NCBI RefSeq assembly: GCF_018402495.1
Contig: NZ_JAGYIU010000001.1
Location: forward strand, 310,001 to 374,000
DNA from: Pseudoalteromonas sp.
GTDB lineage: Bacteria; Pseudomonadota; Gammaproteobacteria; Enterobacterales; Alteromonadaceae
Reading direction: 5' to 3'
Length of the DNA stretch: 64,000 nt
Positions 18,376-27,749 of the stretch are shown here, one piece after another. The position numbers and the translations under genes are program-made. Every line of letters starts with the position of its first letter. Within the stretch, counting starts at the first letter, position 1. A model generated the notes under the pieces. The model saw nothing but the letters and a program-made list of their open reading frames with translations. It was not told the origin of the DNA and did not search any database.

Positions 18376-19557
18376 ATGATGAAAAACATGGCTAAAAATA
18401 ATGTAATAATAGTAGGCGGCGGCATGGTTGGTGCCGCTATGGCGATTAAATTAGCGCAACAAGGCAAAGCCGTACGTGTGATAGAAAAACACCCAATAAA
18501 CGCGCCGCAAGTTCTCAGTAATAATGAAGTTGCTATACGTGTATCAGCCATTAATCGTTTTTCTGAAAAACTGCTTGATCAGCTCGGTGCGATGACACTA
18601 TTGCGAGCAAATAGATTGGCTCCCTATGAACAATTAGAAGCTTTTGAGCGTGGTAACGATCATTTATTATTTGATTGCCATGCTATTAATACCACTCATT
18701 TAGGTCATTTAATTGAAAATAAGCTAATTCAAGCAAGCTTATGGCAGCAATTTGAACAGCATCATATTGAAATAATTAATCCGTCATCGGCTTTAACTGC
18801 GATTGAGCAAAACCTTGATAGCATAACCTTACATTACAACGAACAAAGCTATACGGCCGATTTAGTAATTGCAGCCGATGGTGGGCAATCACAATTACGC
18901 AGCAAAGCTAATATTGGTATAACTGGGTGGCAATATCAGCAGCATTGTATGGGCGTGTTAATAAAACTCGATGCACCACAACAAGTAAAAACATGGCAGC
19001 AGTTTACCCCTTCGGGGCCGGTTGCGTTTTTACCTATGCAGGCACCTTACGCTAATTTAATTTGGTATGACGATGCAAATACCCTCAAGGCATTTAAAGA
19101 CCTGTCATCGAGTGCACTAAAAGCACACATTGTTGAAAAGTTTCCTAAGCTTGCTGGTGATTTTGAAGTACAAAGCCATGCTATATTTCCTTTAGCAAGG
19201 CAGCATGCTAATACTTATTCACAGGGAAGACTCGTTTTAGTGGGTGACGCGGCGCACACCATTAACCCACTGGCAGGGCAGGGCGTTAATTTAGGCTTTC
19301 AAGATGTGGCTGCCTTAGCTGAAGTGTTGCGTACAGCTGATGATGTAGGTTGCCCGCTAATGCTTAAAGAGTACGAGCGTAGTCGCCGTAAAGCTAATTT
19401 ATTAATGATGAGTATGATGGATGCTTGCTACTTTGGTTTCTCAAACCAAATAGCCCCATTAAAATGGGCGCGCAGCACATTTTTAAAGTTAGCTAATAAT
19501 ACAGGGCCGGTAAAAAACTGGGTCTTAAAATACGCAATCAGTGGTGAGTTTAGTTAG
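18376..19557 (+). CDS. ubiF: FAD-dependent ubiquinone-ring hydroxylase, UbiF type
   Basis: The protein is a 393-residue flavin monooxygenase of the UbiH/UbiF/UbiI group acting in aerobic ubiquinone synthesis. The dinucleotide-binding motif GGGMVGAAMAIKLA sits near residues 13-26. A DG-type motif is present in VIAADGGQSQLR, and the FAD motif GDAAHTINPLAGQGVNLG is intact. The specific call UbiF (C6 hydroxylation of the benzoquinol ring) rests on its divergent position beside miaB and just before a Met/Leu/Gln tRNA cluster, as in E. coli. Sequence alone would not separate it from UbiI or UbiH. A terminator follows the stop codon. Confidence 0.85.
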   Translation: MMKNMAKNNVIIVGGGMVGAAMAIKLAQQGKAVRVIEKHPINAPQVLSNNEVAIRVSAINRFSEKLLDQLGAMTLLRANRLAPYEQLEAFERGNDHLLFDCHAINTTHLGHLIENKLIQASLWQQFEQHHIEIINPSSALTAIEQNLDSITLHYNEQSYTADLVIAADGGQSQLRSKANIGITGWQYQQHCMGVLIKLDAPQQVKTWQQFTPSGPVAFLPMQAPYANLIWYDDANTLKAFKDLSSSALKAHIVEKFPKLAGDFEVQSHAIFPLARQHANTYSQGRLVLVGDAAHTINPLAGQGVNLGFQDVAALAEVLRTADDVGCPLMLKEYERSRRKANLLMMSMMDACYFGFSNQIAPLKWARSTFLKLANNTGPVKNWVLKYAISGEFS

Positions 19558-19564
19558 TTGTTGA

Positions 19565-19590
19565 AAAGGCTCAAATTTGGGTCTTTTTTT
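19565..19590 (+). terminator. Terminator after ubiF
   Basis: AAAGGCTC-AAATTT-GGGTCTTT forms an 8-bp stem with two wobble pairs, followed by a run of T. Read leftward it could also stop the convergent tRNA array, though the T-run on that side is short. Confidence 0.65.
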
Positions 19591-19698
19591 ATGTCTATGA
19601 AAAACGCTATTAGTTTATAAAGATGAAGAAAACAATAAAATATATAAATTAAGGTGTTTTTAGATAGTAGGAGAGTGTAATTAAACAAGTGTGTAAAT

Positions 19699-19773
19699 TG
19701 GCTGGGATACCAGGATTTGAACCTGGGAATGCCAGGATCAAAACCTGGTGCCTTACCGCTTGGCGATATCCCA
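19699..19773 (-). tRNA. tRNA-Gln(UUG), copy 1 (last in the array)
   Basis: The 75-nt cloverleaf has acceptor TGGGATA/TATCCCA, discriminator G and encoded CCA. The anticodon loop GTTTTGAT reads TTG. It closely resembles E. coli tRNA-Gln(UUG). Confidence 0.97.
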
Positions 19774-19812
19774 ACGCTAAATTTGGATGAGTTTTAGTTC
19801 TAATTAAGAACA

Positions 19813-19897
<85 letters not shown>

Positions 19898-19936
19898 AGT
19901 GCTTATTCTTATACAACATTCTTTGGTAGAAGAAGT

Positions 19937-20011
19937 TGGCTGGGATACCAGGATTTGAACCTGGGAATGCCAGGATCAAAACCTGGTGCCTTACCGCTTG
20001 GCGATATCCCA
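19937..20011 (-). tRNA. tRNA-Gln(UUG), copy 2
   Basis: The sequence is the same as copy 1, with anticodon TTG and encoded CCA. It follows tRNA-Leu copy 2 by about 40 bases in the direction of transcription. Confidence 0.97.
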
Positions 20012-20052
20012 ACTAAGAAATTGCTGATAATTTTAATTCTTATCAAAGAATA

Positions 20053-20137
<85 letters not shown>

Positions 20138-20156
20138 ATCGCATATACAGGTATTA

Positions 20157-20217
20157 ACATCTTAGAATCTAAATCCAGCGTCTAATACAAAACACCTGCC
20201 AATTCTAACATTCCCGC
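20157..20217 (-). pseudogene. tRNA-Leu remnant A (5' half)
   Basis: Read leftward, this starts GCGGGAATGTTAGAATTGGC and continues through an enlarged D loop to GCTGGATTTAGATTCTAAGA. It matches the 5' acceptor strand, D-arm and anticodon arm of the neighbouring tRNA-Leu, but the variable arm, T arm and 3' acceptor strand are missing. The conserved D-arm bases are altered. It cannot be a working tRNA. Confidence 0.8.
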
Positions 20218-20283
20218 ATACAAATTTATATTTATACTCCTAACAGAGTATTTCTTAATTCAACATTCTTTGGTAGAAGAAGT

Positions 20284-20358
20284 TGGCTGGGATACCAGGA
20301 TTTGAACCTGGGAATGCCAGGATCAAAACCTGGTGCCTTACCGCTTGGCGATATCCCA
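20284..20358 (-). tRNA. tRNA-Gln(UUG), copy 3
   Basis: The sequence is identical to copies 1 and 2, with anticodon TTG and encoded CCA. Confidence 0.97.
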
Positions 20359-20399
20359 ACTAAGAAATTGCTGATAATTTTAATTCTTATCAAAGAATA

Positions 20400-20484
<85 letters not shown>

Positions 20485-20507
20485 ATTGCTTTAAACGCAG
20501 ATTTTAT

Positions 20508-20565
20508 TGTCTTGGAACTAAATCTAGCGCCTGTTTAAGACACCGGCTAATTCCGCCACTCCTGC
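20508..20565 (-). pseudogene. tRNA-Leu remnant B (5' half)
   Basis: Read leftward it begins GCAGGAGTGGCGGAATTAGC, has an expanded D loop (GGTGTCTTAAACAGGCGC) and ends after GCTAGATTTAGTTCCAAGA. It keeps the 5' half of tRNA-Leu through the anticodon arm and lacks the 3' half, as remnant A does. The two remnants share the enlarged D loop and endpoint, suggesting one ancestral event. Confidence 0.8.
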
Positions 20566-20660
20566 ATTATTACTTTGAATTAATCAAAGAAATGGTAGTT
20601 ATTTTAAACTCTTCATTGAGTTGCAATTTAACTCTTGCAGAGCCACTTCTAGAAAAGAAA

Positions 20661-20737
20661 TGGTGGCTAAGACGGGATTTGAACCTGTGACCCCATCATT
20701 ATGAGTGATGTGCTCTAACCAGCTGAGCTACTTAGCC
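20661..20737 (-). tRNA. tRNA-Met(CAU), copy 1
   Basis: This 77-nt tRNA has acceptor GGCTAAG/CTTAGCC, discriminator A, encoded CCA and the anticodon CAT in ACTCATAAT. The body is nearly that of E. coli elongator metT, so elongator Met is preferred over tRNA-Ile2 with a lysidine-modified CAU. Confidence 0.95.
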
Positions 20738-20742
20738 ATTGT

Positions 20743-20817
20743 TGGCTGGGATACCAGGATTTGAACCTGGGAATGCCAGGATCAAAACCTGGTGCCTTAC
20801 CGCTTGGCGATATCCCA
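20743..20817 (-). tRNA. tRNA-Gln(UUG), copy 4
   Basis: The sequence is identical to the other Gln copies. Only five bases separate it from tRNA-Met copy 1 that follows in transcription order. Confidence 0.97.
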
Positions 20818-20856
20818 ACAATAAACAATTGATAGTTTTAATTCTTATCAAGAATA

Positions 20857-20941
<85 letters not shown>

Positions 20942-21010
20942 ATTATCGCTTTGAATTAATCAAAGGAATGGTAGTTATTTTAAACTCTTCATTGAGCAAC
21001 AAAAAATAAA

Positions 21011-21087
21011 TGGTGGCTAAGACGGGATTTGAACCTGTGACCCCATCATTATGAGTGATGTGCTCTAACCAGCTGAGCTACTTAGCC
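21011..21087 (-). tRNA. tRNA-Met(CAU), copy 2 (first in the array)
   Basis: The sequence is identical to Met copy 1. The spacer that follows it (about 20943-20997) recurs almost unchanged after Met copy 1 (about 20567-20622), showing that a whole Met-containing unit was duplicated. Confidence 0.95.
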
Positions 21088-21126
21088 ATCTTTTCTGTTA
21101 ACACTTCATCGCTGAGTGCGGGGCGT

Positions 21127-21155
21127 ATTATGCTGATATGCCCCAAATTCGTCAA
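21127..21155 (-). promoter_or_regulatory. Promoter of the Met/Leu/Gln tRNA array
   Basis: Read leftward, TTGACG is followed after exactly 17 bases by CATAAT, and then by a GC-rich discriminator ACGCCCCGC. It lies 40 bases before tRNA-Met copy 2. GC-rich discriminators after the -10 are the established mark of promoters under stringent (ppGpp) control, including tRNA and rRNA promoters. Confidence 0.85.
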
Positions 21156-21341
21156 CATATTTTTTGCAAAAAAACACTTAAGTTGGTTTGTTTGCAGGAA
21201 AAATAGCCTAACCGGCTACTTTTTAATTAAAACGTTGCTTTTTTAACACTCTTTATAAGCGTAGCATTGTAATTTTGGCTTTGCCTTACAATTCTAAGTC
21301 TATAGTAAGGGTAGACTAATTATTACTTTTTTCGGCTGAAA
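21156..21341. other. Intergenic stretch between ychF and the tRNA array
   Basis: This is AT-rich DNA between the array promoter and the ychF terminator. I see no supportable gene, hairpin or repeat in it. Confidence 0.5.
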
Positions 21342-21366
21342 ATAAAAAAGCTCGTACAAACGAGCC
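21342..21366 (-). terminator. Terminator after ychF
   Basis: Read leftward, GCTCGT-TTGT-ACGAGC is followed by six T. The 6-bp stem and T-run make a good intrinsic terminator for the pth-ychF direction. Confidence 0.85.
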
Positions 21367-21406
21367 TTTAAAAACAATTAGCCACTTAACGTGGTGCAAT
21401 GTTTGA

Positions 21407-22498
21407 TTATACGTTGAACAAGAAGTTCATTACATCGCCATCTTTAACAATGTACTCTTTCCCTTCTTGGCGCATTTTACCTGCTTCTTTTGCACCGCTT
21501 TCACCTTTAAATGCAATAAAGTCATCAAAAGCAATTGTTTGTGCGCGGATAAAGCCACGTTCAAAGTCGGTATGGATTTTACCCGCTGCTTGTGGCGCTG
21601 TTGCACCCACAGGGATAGTCCATGCACGTACTTCTTTTACACCGGCGGTAAAGTAGGTTTGCAAATGTAGTAGCTCATAGCCACCACGTATAACAAGGTT
21701 AAGTCCAGGCTCTTCAAGACCGAGATCCGCCATAAACTCTAACTTGTCCTCTTCGTCAAGCTCAGAAAGCTCAGATTCGATAGCTGCACACACAGGTACA
21801 ACAACCGCATCTTCAGCGGCGGCTATTTCACGGACACGATCAAGTAGTGGGTTATTTTCAAATCCGTCTTCAGCCACGTTAGCAATATACATAGTTGGCT
21901 TAATAGTTAAGAAGTTAATAGGCGCAATGGCTGCTTTTTCTTCTTTTGTTAGCGCTAAAGAACGTAAAGTTAAGCCTTCATCAAGATGCACTTTTACTTT
22001 TTCAAGTACCGCATTTTGCTCTTTAGCGTCTTTATCGCCACCTTTTGCTTTTTTTGCATTACGGAACATTGCTTTATCAGCACTGTCCATATCAGCAAGA
22101 ACTAGCTCGGTGTTGATCACGTCAATATCGTCAGCAGGGTCGATAGTACCAGCAACGTGAATAACGTTTTCATCTTCAAAACAACGAACTACATGGCCAA
22201 TCGCATCTGTTTCACGAATATTTGCTAAAAACTGATTGCCTAGGCCTTCACCTTTCGATGCACCTTTAACTAAACCTGCAATATCCACAAATTCCATACT
22301 GGTTGTAAGAATACGTTGCGGGTTAACAATTTTAGCAAGTTCGTCTAGGCGAGGATCTGGCACCGGTACCACACCTGTATTAGGTTCAATGGTACAAAAA
22401 GGAAAGTTAGCGGCTTCAATACCCGCTTTAGTCAATGCATTGAAAAGTGTTGATTTACCAACATTAGGCAAGCCAACAATGCCACATTTAAAACCCAT
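21407..22498 (-). CDS. ychF: Redox-sensitive Obg-family ATPase YchF
   Basis: YchF is a P-loop protein of the Obg family that prefers ATP and associates with ribosomes and oxidative-stress responses. The 363-residue length equals that of E. coli. The G1 motif is GLPNVGKST at residues 9-17, and [10 protein letters not shown] is the G3 region. The usual GTP-specificity NKxD motif is not present, as expected for this ATP-using branch. A TGS domain closes the protein ([27 protein letters not shown]). It lies 54 bases downstream of pth, the same neighbour as in E. coli, and ends at a clear terminator. Confidence 0.97.
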   Translation of the reverse strand: MGFKCGIVGLPNVGKSTLFNALTKAGIEAANFPFCTIEPNTGVVPVPDPRLDELAKIVNPQRILTTSMEFVDIAGLVKGASKGEGLGNQFLANIRETDAIGHVVRCFEDENVIHVAGTIDPADDIDVINTELVLADMDSADKAMFRNAKKAKGGDKDAKEQNAVLEKVKVHLDEGLTLRSLALTKEEKAAIAPINFLTIKPTMYIANVAEDGFENNPLLDRVREIAAAEDAVVVPVCAAIESELSELDEEDKLEFMADLGLEEPGLNLVIRGGYELLHLQTYFTAGVKEVRAWTIPVGATAPQAAGKIHTDFERGFIRAQTIAFDDFIAFKGESGAKEAGKMRQEGKEYIVKDGDVMNFLFNV

Positions 22499-22552
22499 AG
22501 TAAGATACCTTGTATAGTGTCGTTTAATACGTGCTTACGTATACCCTAAAAA

Positions 22553-23137
22553 TTAGGGCTTAAACGAATGTAGTCTGTTTTGTGCTTTTAACACACCATC
22601 TTTGGCAAGTATTTCCATACAACGAACTGCTTCATCAACTGCGGCATCCATTTTTTCTTGATCGTCCTTGGCTGCTTTACCAAGCACCCAGCCGGTGACC
22701 ATTGCACGATGTCCTGGATGACCAACTCCTATGCGTAAGCGCATAAAGTCTTTTTGATTTGCCATTTTTGCAATAATGTCTTTTAAGCCATTATGACCGC
22801 CATGTCCGCCGCCTTTTTTTAATTTAGCAACGCCTGGGTCTAAATCCAATTCATCATGGGCAACAAGTATGTCTTCCACGGGGATTTTAAAAAAATTGGC
22901 TAAACTACTCACCGCTTTGCCACTTAAGTTCATGTAAGTGGTGGGGATCAGTAATTTGAATTCTTTGCCTTGAATAATCACTTTACCAGTAAGGCCGTGA
23001 TATTTAGGGTCGTGTTTTAGCGTGCAGTTGTAGCGTGCAGCGAGCTCTTGAATGAACCAAGCACCTGCGTTGTGGCGTGTATTTGCGTATTCGGGGCCTG
23101 GATTAGCCAGGCCCACAAGCATTTGAATAGAATTCAA
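22553..23137 (-). CDS. pth: Peptidyl-tRNA hydrolase
   Basis: Pth releases peptides from prematurely dropped peptidyl-tRNAs so that tRNAs can be recycled. The 194 residues are standard. The catalytic His is His22 in ANTRHNAG, the Asn of MNLSGK is present, and the Asp of VAHDELDL follows. The basic helix-forming [12 protein letters not shown] loop that contacts the CCA end is intact. It is preceded by rplY with an 18-base gap, and followed by ychF, an order shared with many gammaproteobacteria. Confidence 0.97.
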   Translation of the reverse strand: MNSIQMLVGLANPGPEYANTRHNAGAWFIQELAARYNCTLKHDPKYHGLTGKVIIQGKEFKLLIPTTYMNLSGKAVSSLANFFKIPVEDILVAHDELDLDPGVAKLKKGGGHGGHNGLKDIIAKMANQKDFMRLRIGVGHPGHRAMVTGWVLGKAAKDDQEKMDAAVDEAVRCMEILAKDGVLKAQNRLHSFKP

Positions 23138-23155
23138 GGTGCGAGACCTTAAATA

Positions 23156-23770
23156 TTATTCTGCAGCGTCTGAAGCGTCGTCTTCAGTTGGAGCTGCTTT
23201 GTTAGCTTTGATAGTAACGATAGACTGATCGTGGCCTTCGCCTTTACCAAGCTCAACAGATTGAACACCTTTAGGGTACGCAAGATCTGTAAGGTGGATT
23301 GAATCACCAACTACAAGATTAGACACGTCTACTTCGATGAATTCTGGTAATGACTTAGGAAGACAAGTAATCTCAACTTCAGTTAACTGATGAACAACAG
23401 TTGCACCTAACTTAGTTACTTTCTCTTCACCGATGAAGTGTAGAGGAACCTTAGTTACTATTTTATGAGTTGCGTCTACACGTTGGAAATCAAGGTGAGT
23501 AAGCTTAGGCTTGAAAGGGTGACGTTGGATATCTTTTAAGATAGCTTCAACTTTCTCGCCACCTACATTTAATGTAAGAATGTGAGTGTAAAAACCTTCG
23601 TCTTCTTGTGCTTTGATCATATCTTTATGAGCAAGAGTAATCGATAAAGCATCTTTGTTTGCTCCGTAAAGGATCGCCGGCACTTTGTCTTCGCGACGTA
23701 GGCGGCGGCTCGCACCAGTACCAGTTTCTACGCGAAGTTCAGCGTCATAAGTATAAGTTGTGTTAGACAT
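23156..23770 (-). CDS. rplY: Ribosomal protein L25, long Ctc form
   Basis: L25 binds 5S rRNA on the 50S subunit. At 204 residues this is the long Ctc type: the N-terminal L25 domain (ETGTGASRRLRREDKVPAILYG) is followed by the TL5-like beta domain and an acidic tail (EDDASDAAE), whereas E. coli RplY has only the first domain. The order prs-rplY-pth-ychF is conserved. Good GGAGAC precedes the ATG. The leader contains a small hairpin of about 22 bases, which could be a control element, but no autoregulation is known to me for this form. Confidence 0.95.
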   Translation of the reverse strand: MSNTTYTYDAELRVETGTGASRRLRREDKVPAILYGANKDALSITLAHKDMIKAQEDEGFYTHILTLNVGGEKVEAILKDIQRHPFKPKLTHLDFQRVDATHKIVTKVPLHFIGEEKVTKLGATVVHQLTEVEITCLPKSLPEFIEVDVSNLVVGDSIHLTDLAYPKGVQSVELGKGEGHDQSIVTIKANKAAPTEDDASDAAE

Positions 23771-23797
23771 AATGTCTCCAATAATTAAAAAGTGTTA

Positions 23798-23819
23798 GGG
23801 CCTTTGCGACCAAGGTCCC
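23798..23819 (-). other. Hairpin in the rplY leader
   Basis: Read leftward, GGGACCTT and AAAGGCCC pair as GGG/CCC and CCTT/AAGG with a bulged A, around a loop of about seven bases, some 28 bases before the L25 start codon. It could be a translational-control site or chance structure. Confidence 0.3.
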
Positions 23820-23879
23820 TAGCCAAAAGGCGCGCTATCATACCACTGCGACTGTATAAAATAAACATCGCTTACAAAA

Positions 23880-23899
23880 AAAGCGCCAAAAGGCGCTTT
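23880..23899 (-). terminator. Terminator between prs and rplY
   Basis: AAAGCGCC-TTTT-GGCGCTTT followed by more T gives an 8-bp stem that can work in either direction. It separates prs from the rplY-pth-ychF unit. Confidence 0.85.
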
Positions 23900-23920
23900 T
23901 ATACCCATTAATGTTTAACT

Positions 23921-24868
23921 TTAGTGTTCAAACATTGCCGAGATAGATTCTTCGTTGCTGATTCGACGAATAGTCTCTGCTAACATATCTGCAAGCGTTA
24001 ATACTTTAACAATATCAAGTGCTTTTAGTTCGTCAGACAGTGGAATTGAGTCAGTTACAATCACTTCGTCAATCACAGAGTTACGTAAGTTTTCTGCAGC
24101 TGTACCAGAAAGAATAGGGTGAGTAGCGTAAGCAAATACACGTTTAGCACCATGCTCTTTAAGAGCTTCAGCAGCTTTACACAATGTACCACCGGTATCA
24201 ATCATGTCATCAACAATAATACAATCGCGGCCTTCAACGTCACCAATAATGTGCATTACTTGAGAAACGTTAGCTTGGGGGCGACGTTTATCGATAATTG
24301 CTAAGTCGGTATCGTTTAATAGTTTTGCAATTGCACGGGCACGCACAACGCCACCAATATCAGGTGATACAACAACCACGTCATCAAAGTCGCGAGTTTT
24401 CATATCCTCTAATAATACAGGGCTACCAAATACGTTATCCACTGGTACATCAAAGAAGCCTTGGATTTGCTCAGCATGTAAATCAACCGTAAGAACGCGG
24501 TCAACACCTACACTTGATAAGAAATCCGCAACCACTTTAGCTGTAATTGGTACGCGGGCAGAACGTACGCGACGATCTTGACGAGCATAACCAAAATAAG
24601 GGATAACAGCAGTGATACGACCGGCTGATGCACGGCGTAGTGCATCAACCATAACGATAAGTTCCATTAGGTTATCGTTAGTAGGGGCACAGGTTGATTG
24701 CAAGATAAAAACATCCGAGCCACGAACATTTTCATTAATTTGAACACTGATCTCACCGTCACTAAAACGGCCAACAACAGCATCGCCTAATTCAATATAT
24801 AAACGTTTTGCAACTTTTTGAGCTAGGTCAGGTGTTGCGTTACCAGCGAAGAGCTTCATGTCAGGCAC
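23921..24868 (-). CDS. prs: Ribose-phosphate pyrophosphokinase
   Basis: Prs makes PRPP from ribose 5-phosphate and ATP for nucleotide, histidine and NAD synthesis; the last connects it to NadD at the window's left. The 315-residue length is that of E. coli. The flexible-loop and metal-binding motifs [14 protein letters not shown] and the PRPP-binding loop [14 protein letters not shown] are intact, as is the N-terminal [13 protein letters not shown]. It lies 86 bases after ispE, as in E. coli. It is cytosolic and hexameric in the family. Identification is certain. Confidence 0.98.
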   Translation of the reverse strand: MPDMKLFAGNATPDLAQKVAKRLYIELGDAVVGRFSDGEISVQINENVRGSDVFILQSTCAPTNDNLMELIVMVDALRRASAGRITAVIPYFGYARQDRRVRSARVPITAKVVADFLSSVGVDRVLTVDLHAEQIQGFFDVPVDNVFGSPVLLEDMKTRDFDDVVVVSPDIGGVVRARAIAKLLNDTDLAIIDKRRPQANVSQVMHIIGDVEGRDCIIVDDMIDTGGTLCKAAEALKEHGAKRVFAYATHPILSGTAAENLRNSVIDEVIVTDSIPLSDELKALDIVKVLTLADMLAETIRRISNEESISAMFEH

Positions 24869-24954
24869 GGTAGGGTTCCTCAGGCACTGAATTTTTGGAC
24901 TAACTTACATTGAGTGAACAAAGTAAGTTAACTTATGATTACTTGTACGTTACT

Positions 24955-25812
24955 TCATTTATCAATGATGGCGGCTAACTCCGTATGAGCAGGAGAAGTA
25001 CTAACGCTGGATGCGATAAAACCCTGCCAATTATGGGGGAGGTTAGCAAGTACATCTTGTGCTTGAACTTGGCTAGCAAATTCAACAAAACAACATGAAC
25101 CTGTTCCGGTCATCTTTGATGGAGCGTATTTTAGCAACCACTGCAGGGTTTTTTCAACCTCGGGGCATAGCTTTTTCACTAAAGGCTCACAATCGTTGGT
25201 TAAAATTTGCTGTTGCCAGTCGCCAGAAAGTTTTGGCGTATCACGTTTTAAATCTGGGTGAGTAAATATTTGTGCTGTGCTGACATGTTGATTTGGAAAA
25301 ACAACACAATACCACTTCGGCGGCAGTTCTAGGTACTCTAATTGCTCGCCAATGCCATGTGCTATGGCACTTTTACCTTTAATGAATACAGGCACATCAG
25401 CACCGAGTTTCAGGCCTAAATCAGCCAGTTCATCTAAAGATAGGGCTGTATTCCAAAGCGTATTAAGGGCTAAAAGCGTTGATGCAGCATCGGATGAACC
25501 GCCTCCAACACCTCCCCCCATGGGTAAGCGTTTAGTTAAATTTATTTTTGCACCCATATCCACTTTACAGTGGGTTTGTAATAATAACGCCGCTTTGTAA
25601 ATCAAATTGTCGGTTAGCGCAATGCCATTGGTGTCGCCGCTAATACTTATAAGAGTATCCGTGCTTAGTTTAAAATGGAGCTCGTCACCATAATTTAAAA
25701 ACGTAAATAAAGTTTCTAATTCATGGTAACCATCATCACGGCGACCATTTATGTGTAAAAATAAATTCAATTTAGCGGGGGCAATAAGCGAAAATTCACA
25801 GAGAGTATTCAT
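24955..25812 (-). CDS. ispE: 4-diphosphocytidyl-2-C-methyl-D-erythritol kinase
   Basis: IspE phosphorylates CDP-methylerythritol in the MEP pathway of isoprenoid synthesis, which also feeds ubiquinone. The 285 residues show the GHMP kinase features: an N-terminal PAKLNLFLHINGRRDDGYHEL, the glycine-rich ATP loop PMGGGVGGGSSDAA, the Asp of KLGADVPVF, and the C-terminal MTGTGSCCFVEF. Its start lies two bases from the lolB stop, so the pair is coupled. The lolB-ispE-prs order is the conserved one. Confidence 0.97.
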   Translation of the reverse strand: MNTLCEFSLIAPAKLNLFLHINGRRDDGYHELETLFTFLNYGDELHFKLSTDTLISISGDTNGIALTDNLIYKAALLLQTHCKVDMGAKINLTKRLPMGGGVGGGSSDAASTLLALNTLWNTALSLDELADLGLKLGADVPVFIKGKSAIAHGIGEQLEYLELPPKWYCVVFPNQHVSTAQIFTHPDLKRDTPKLSGDWQQQILTNDCEPLVKKLCPEVEKTLQWLLKYAPSKMTGTGSCCFVEFASQVQAQDVLANLPHNWQGFIASSVSTSPAHTELAAIIDK

Positions 25813-25814
25813 AG

Positions 25815-26423
25815 TTAGTTAAACTGCCAGTCATAGAGTTTGATTTTAATTTTAATCTTTTCATGGGTTAAGGTTAAAGCATTCGGTAACCAAAAACCGT
25901 GTTTTTGTTCGTAACTTGTATAGTTTATTTGCCATTTTTTACCGTTATTATCAAACCACAGTACGCTTTTAGCACGTTCTAGTTGGTCAACTTTTAAGGT
26001 GTGATCATCAATGGTGGCTTTTAACCACTGATCGGCATTATTAACCGGTAAGGCAAACCCCGTTAAACGCTGTAAAAGTGCACTGGCGTTAGTGTCAAAA
26101 TACTGTTGGTCATCAAATGTTAATTCAGCGCCGACAGCAGTTTGTTTGAGCGATAAAATGCGTGTGCCAATAAACGTGGTTAACACTAAATGATTATTAT
26201 TTTGTGTTTGTTGCCAATTTAAGTTGGCAGATTGGCGCTCATCTGGGCTAATAAACGCAAGTTTACCGTTCACTTGCCAAGTTTTTTGTTCGCTAAGGCG
26301 TAACTTCCAATTCTCATAAGGTTCTGTTTTATAGTTATTTTTACTTGCGCAGCCGGTTAAAAAAGCAAATAGCAGTGTTAAAATCAGATATTGTCGAGTC
26401 AAATGTTGTTCCTTACTTTCCAT
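25815..26423 (-). CDS. lolB: Outer-membrane lipoprotein receptor LolB
   Basis: LolB accepts lipoproteins from the LolA carrier and inserts them in the outer membrane. The precursor has a hydrophobic stretch (ILTLLFAFL) and the lipobox LTGC, then a domain with WQVNGKLAFISPDERQSANLNWQQ, typical of LolB. The ATG chosen (MESKEQHLTRQ) gives 202 residues; a TTG at 26402 with a better AAGGAA ribosome site would give a more usual signal peptide (LTRQYLILTLL) and is a real alternative. The longer reading to 26501 would overlap hemA and is unlikely. It is divergent from hemA, as in E. coli. Confidence 0.93.
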   Translation of the reverse strand: MESKEQHLTRQYLILTLLFAFLTGCASKNNYKTEPYENWKLRLSEQKTWQVNGKLAFISPDERQSANLNWQQTQNNNHLVLTTFIGTRILSLKQTAVGAELTFDDQQYFDTNASALLQRLTGFALPVNNADQWLKATIDDHTLKVDQLERAKSVLWFDNNGKKWQINYTSYEQKHGFWLPNALTLTHEKIKIKIKLYDWQFN

Positions 26424-26485
26424 ATTCCTGAGATTTTTGATAAAATTGCCGCCTATGTAGTAGGGCTCAGCAATATTTGGCAGAT

Positions 26486-27742
26486 ATGACCATAATAGCA
26501 CTTGGTATTAATCACAAAACCGCTTCCGTAGAATTACGAGAAAAAGTGGCCTTTTCGCCTGAGCAAATTTCAGAGGCGCTACAACAATTAAGTGGCCATG
26601 CCGACTTTAATGAAGCGGTTATTGTCTCTACCTGTAATCGCACTGAAGTGTATTGTAGCCTTGCGCAGCAAAATTCCCAAACATTGTTGCAATGGTTGGC
26701 CAGTTTCCATGGTTTAGATGAACATGAACTGAGTAAAAATATCTACTGTCATGAAGACAGCGCTGCAATAAACCATTTGATGCGTGTAGCCTGTGGGCTT
26801 GACTCGCTGGTGTTAGGCGAACCACAAATTTTAGGGCAAATAAAACAAGCCTATAATAGTGCCAAAACTCATGATGCGGTGGGCGTTACGTTTGATCGTT
26901 TGTTTCAAAAAACGTTTTCGGTGGCAAAAGAAGTTCGGACCGAAACCAACATTGGTGCCAGTGCAGTATCGGTCGCCTTTGCGGCAGTTAATTTAGCAAA
27001 GCATATTTATGGAAAGCTGGATAAAACCAAGGTGTTACTCATTGGTGCCGGTGAAACTATAGAGCTGGTAGCAAAACATTTATACCAAAATGAGCCGCAA
27101 AAAATTACTGTTGCCAACAGAACAATAGAAAGAGCGCGCAGTTTAGCCGATGAAGTATCAGCCGATGTTATTGCGTTGGCACAATTGCCTGAACGTTTGC
27201 ATCAAGCTGATATTGTGATTAGCTCCACCGCCAGCACTTTGCCCATTATTGGTAAAGGTATAGTTGAGCAAGCACTTAAACAACGCCGCTATAAGCCGAT
27301 GCTGTTTATTGATATAGCTGTACCACGCGATATTGAAAGCCAAGTCGGTGAACTCGACGACGCCTACTTGTACTCGGTCGATGACTTACAAGCCATTGTT
27401 AGTGAAAACATGGCTGCTCGTGAGCAAGCGGCAGAGCAAGCACAAATTATTATTAGTGAGCGCACCAAAGAGTTTTTTATGTGGTTGCGCTCGCTTGATT
27501 CAGTGGATTTAATTCGCCACTACCGTAATGATGTACAAACAACAAAAGCAAAACTTGTAGATAGGGCGCTTAGTCAGCTAAATACAGGTAAAGATGCAGA
27601 AAAAGTAATTTTAGAGCTGGCCAATAAATTAACCAATCGCTTAATGCACGCGCCTACCCGTGCCATCCAAGATGCAGCGAAAAAAGGTGAAGTGGCTCAG
27701 TTAAACCAATTGAAAAAAATGTTAGGTATAGATCAGGAATAA
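26486..27742 (+). CDS. hemA: Glutamyl-tRNA reductase
   Basis: HemA reduces glutamyl-tRNA to glutamate-1-semialdehyde, the first step of C5 tetrapyrrole synthesis. The 418 residues begin MTIIALGINHKTASV like the E. coli protein; a TTG three codons upstream is less likely. The catalytic cysteine is Cys50 in STCNRTEVYC. The NADPH-binding segment LLIGAGETIELVAKHL and the C-terminal dimerisation helices are present. It heads the hemA-prfA-prmC series with gaps of only 7 and 2 bases, so glutamyl-tRNA consumption for heme and translation termination are co-expressed. Confidence 0.98.
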   Translation: MTIIALGINHKTASVELREKVAFSPEQISEALQQLSGHADFNEAVIVSTCNRTEVYCSLAQQNSQTLLQWLASFHGLDEHELSKNIYCHEDSAAINHLMRVACGLDSLVLGEPQILGQIKQAYNSAKTHDAVGVTFDRLFQKTFSVAKEVRTETNIGASAVSVAFAAVNLAKHIYGKLDKTKVLLIGAGETIELVAKHLYQNEPQKITVANRTIERARSLADEVSADVIALAQLPERLHQADIVISSTASTLPIIGKGIVEQALKQRRYKPMLFIDIAVPRDIESQVGELDDAYLYSVDDLQAIVSENMAAREQAAEQAQIIISERTKEFFMWLRSLDSVDLIRHYRNDVQTTKAKLVDRALSQLNTGKDAEKVILELANKLTNRLMHAPTRAIQDAAKKGEVAQLNQLKKMLGIDQE

Positions 27743-27749
27743 CAGTTAA

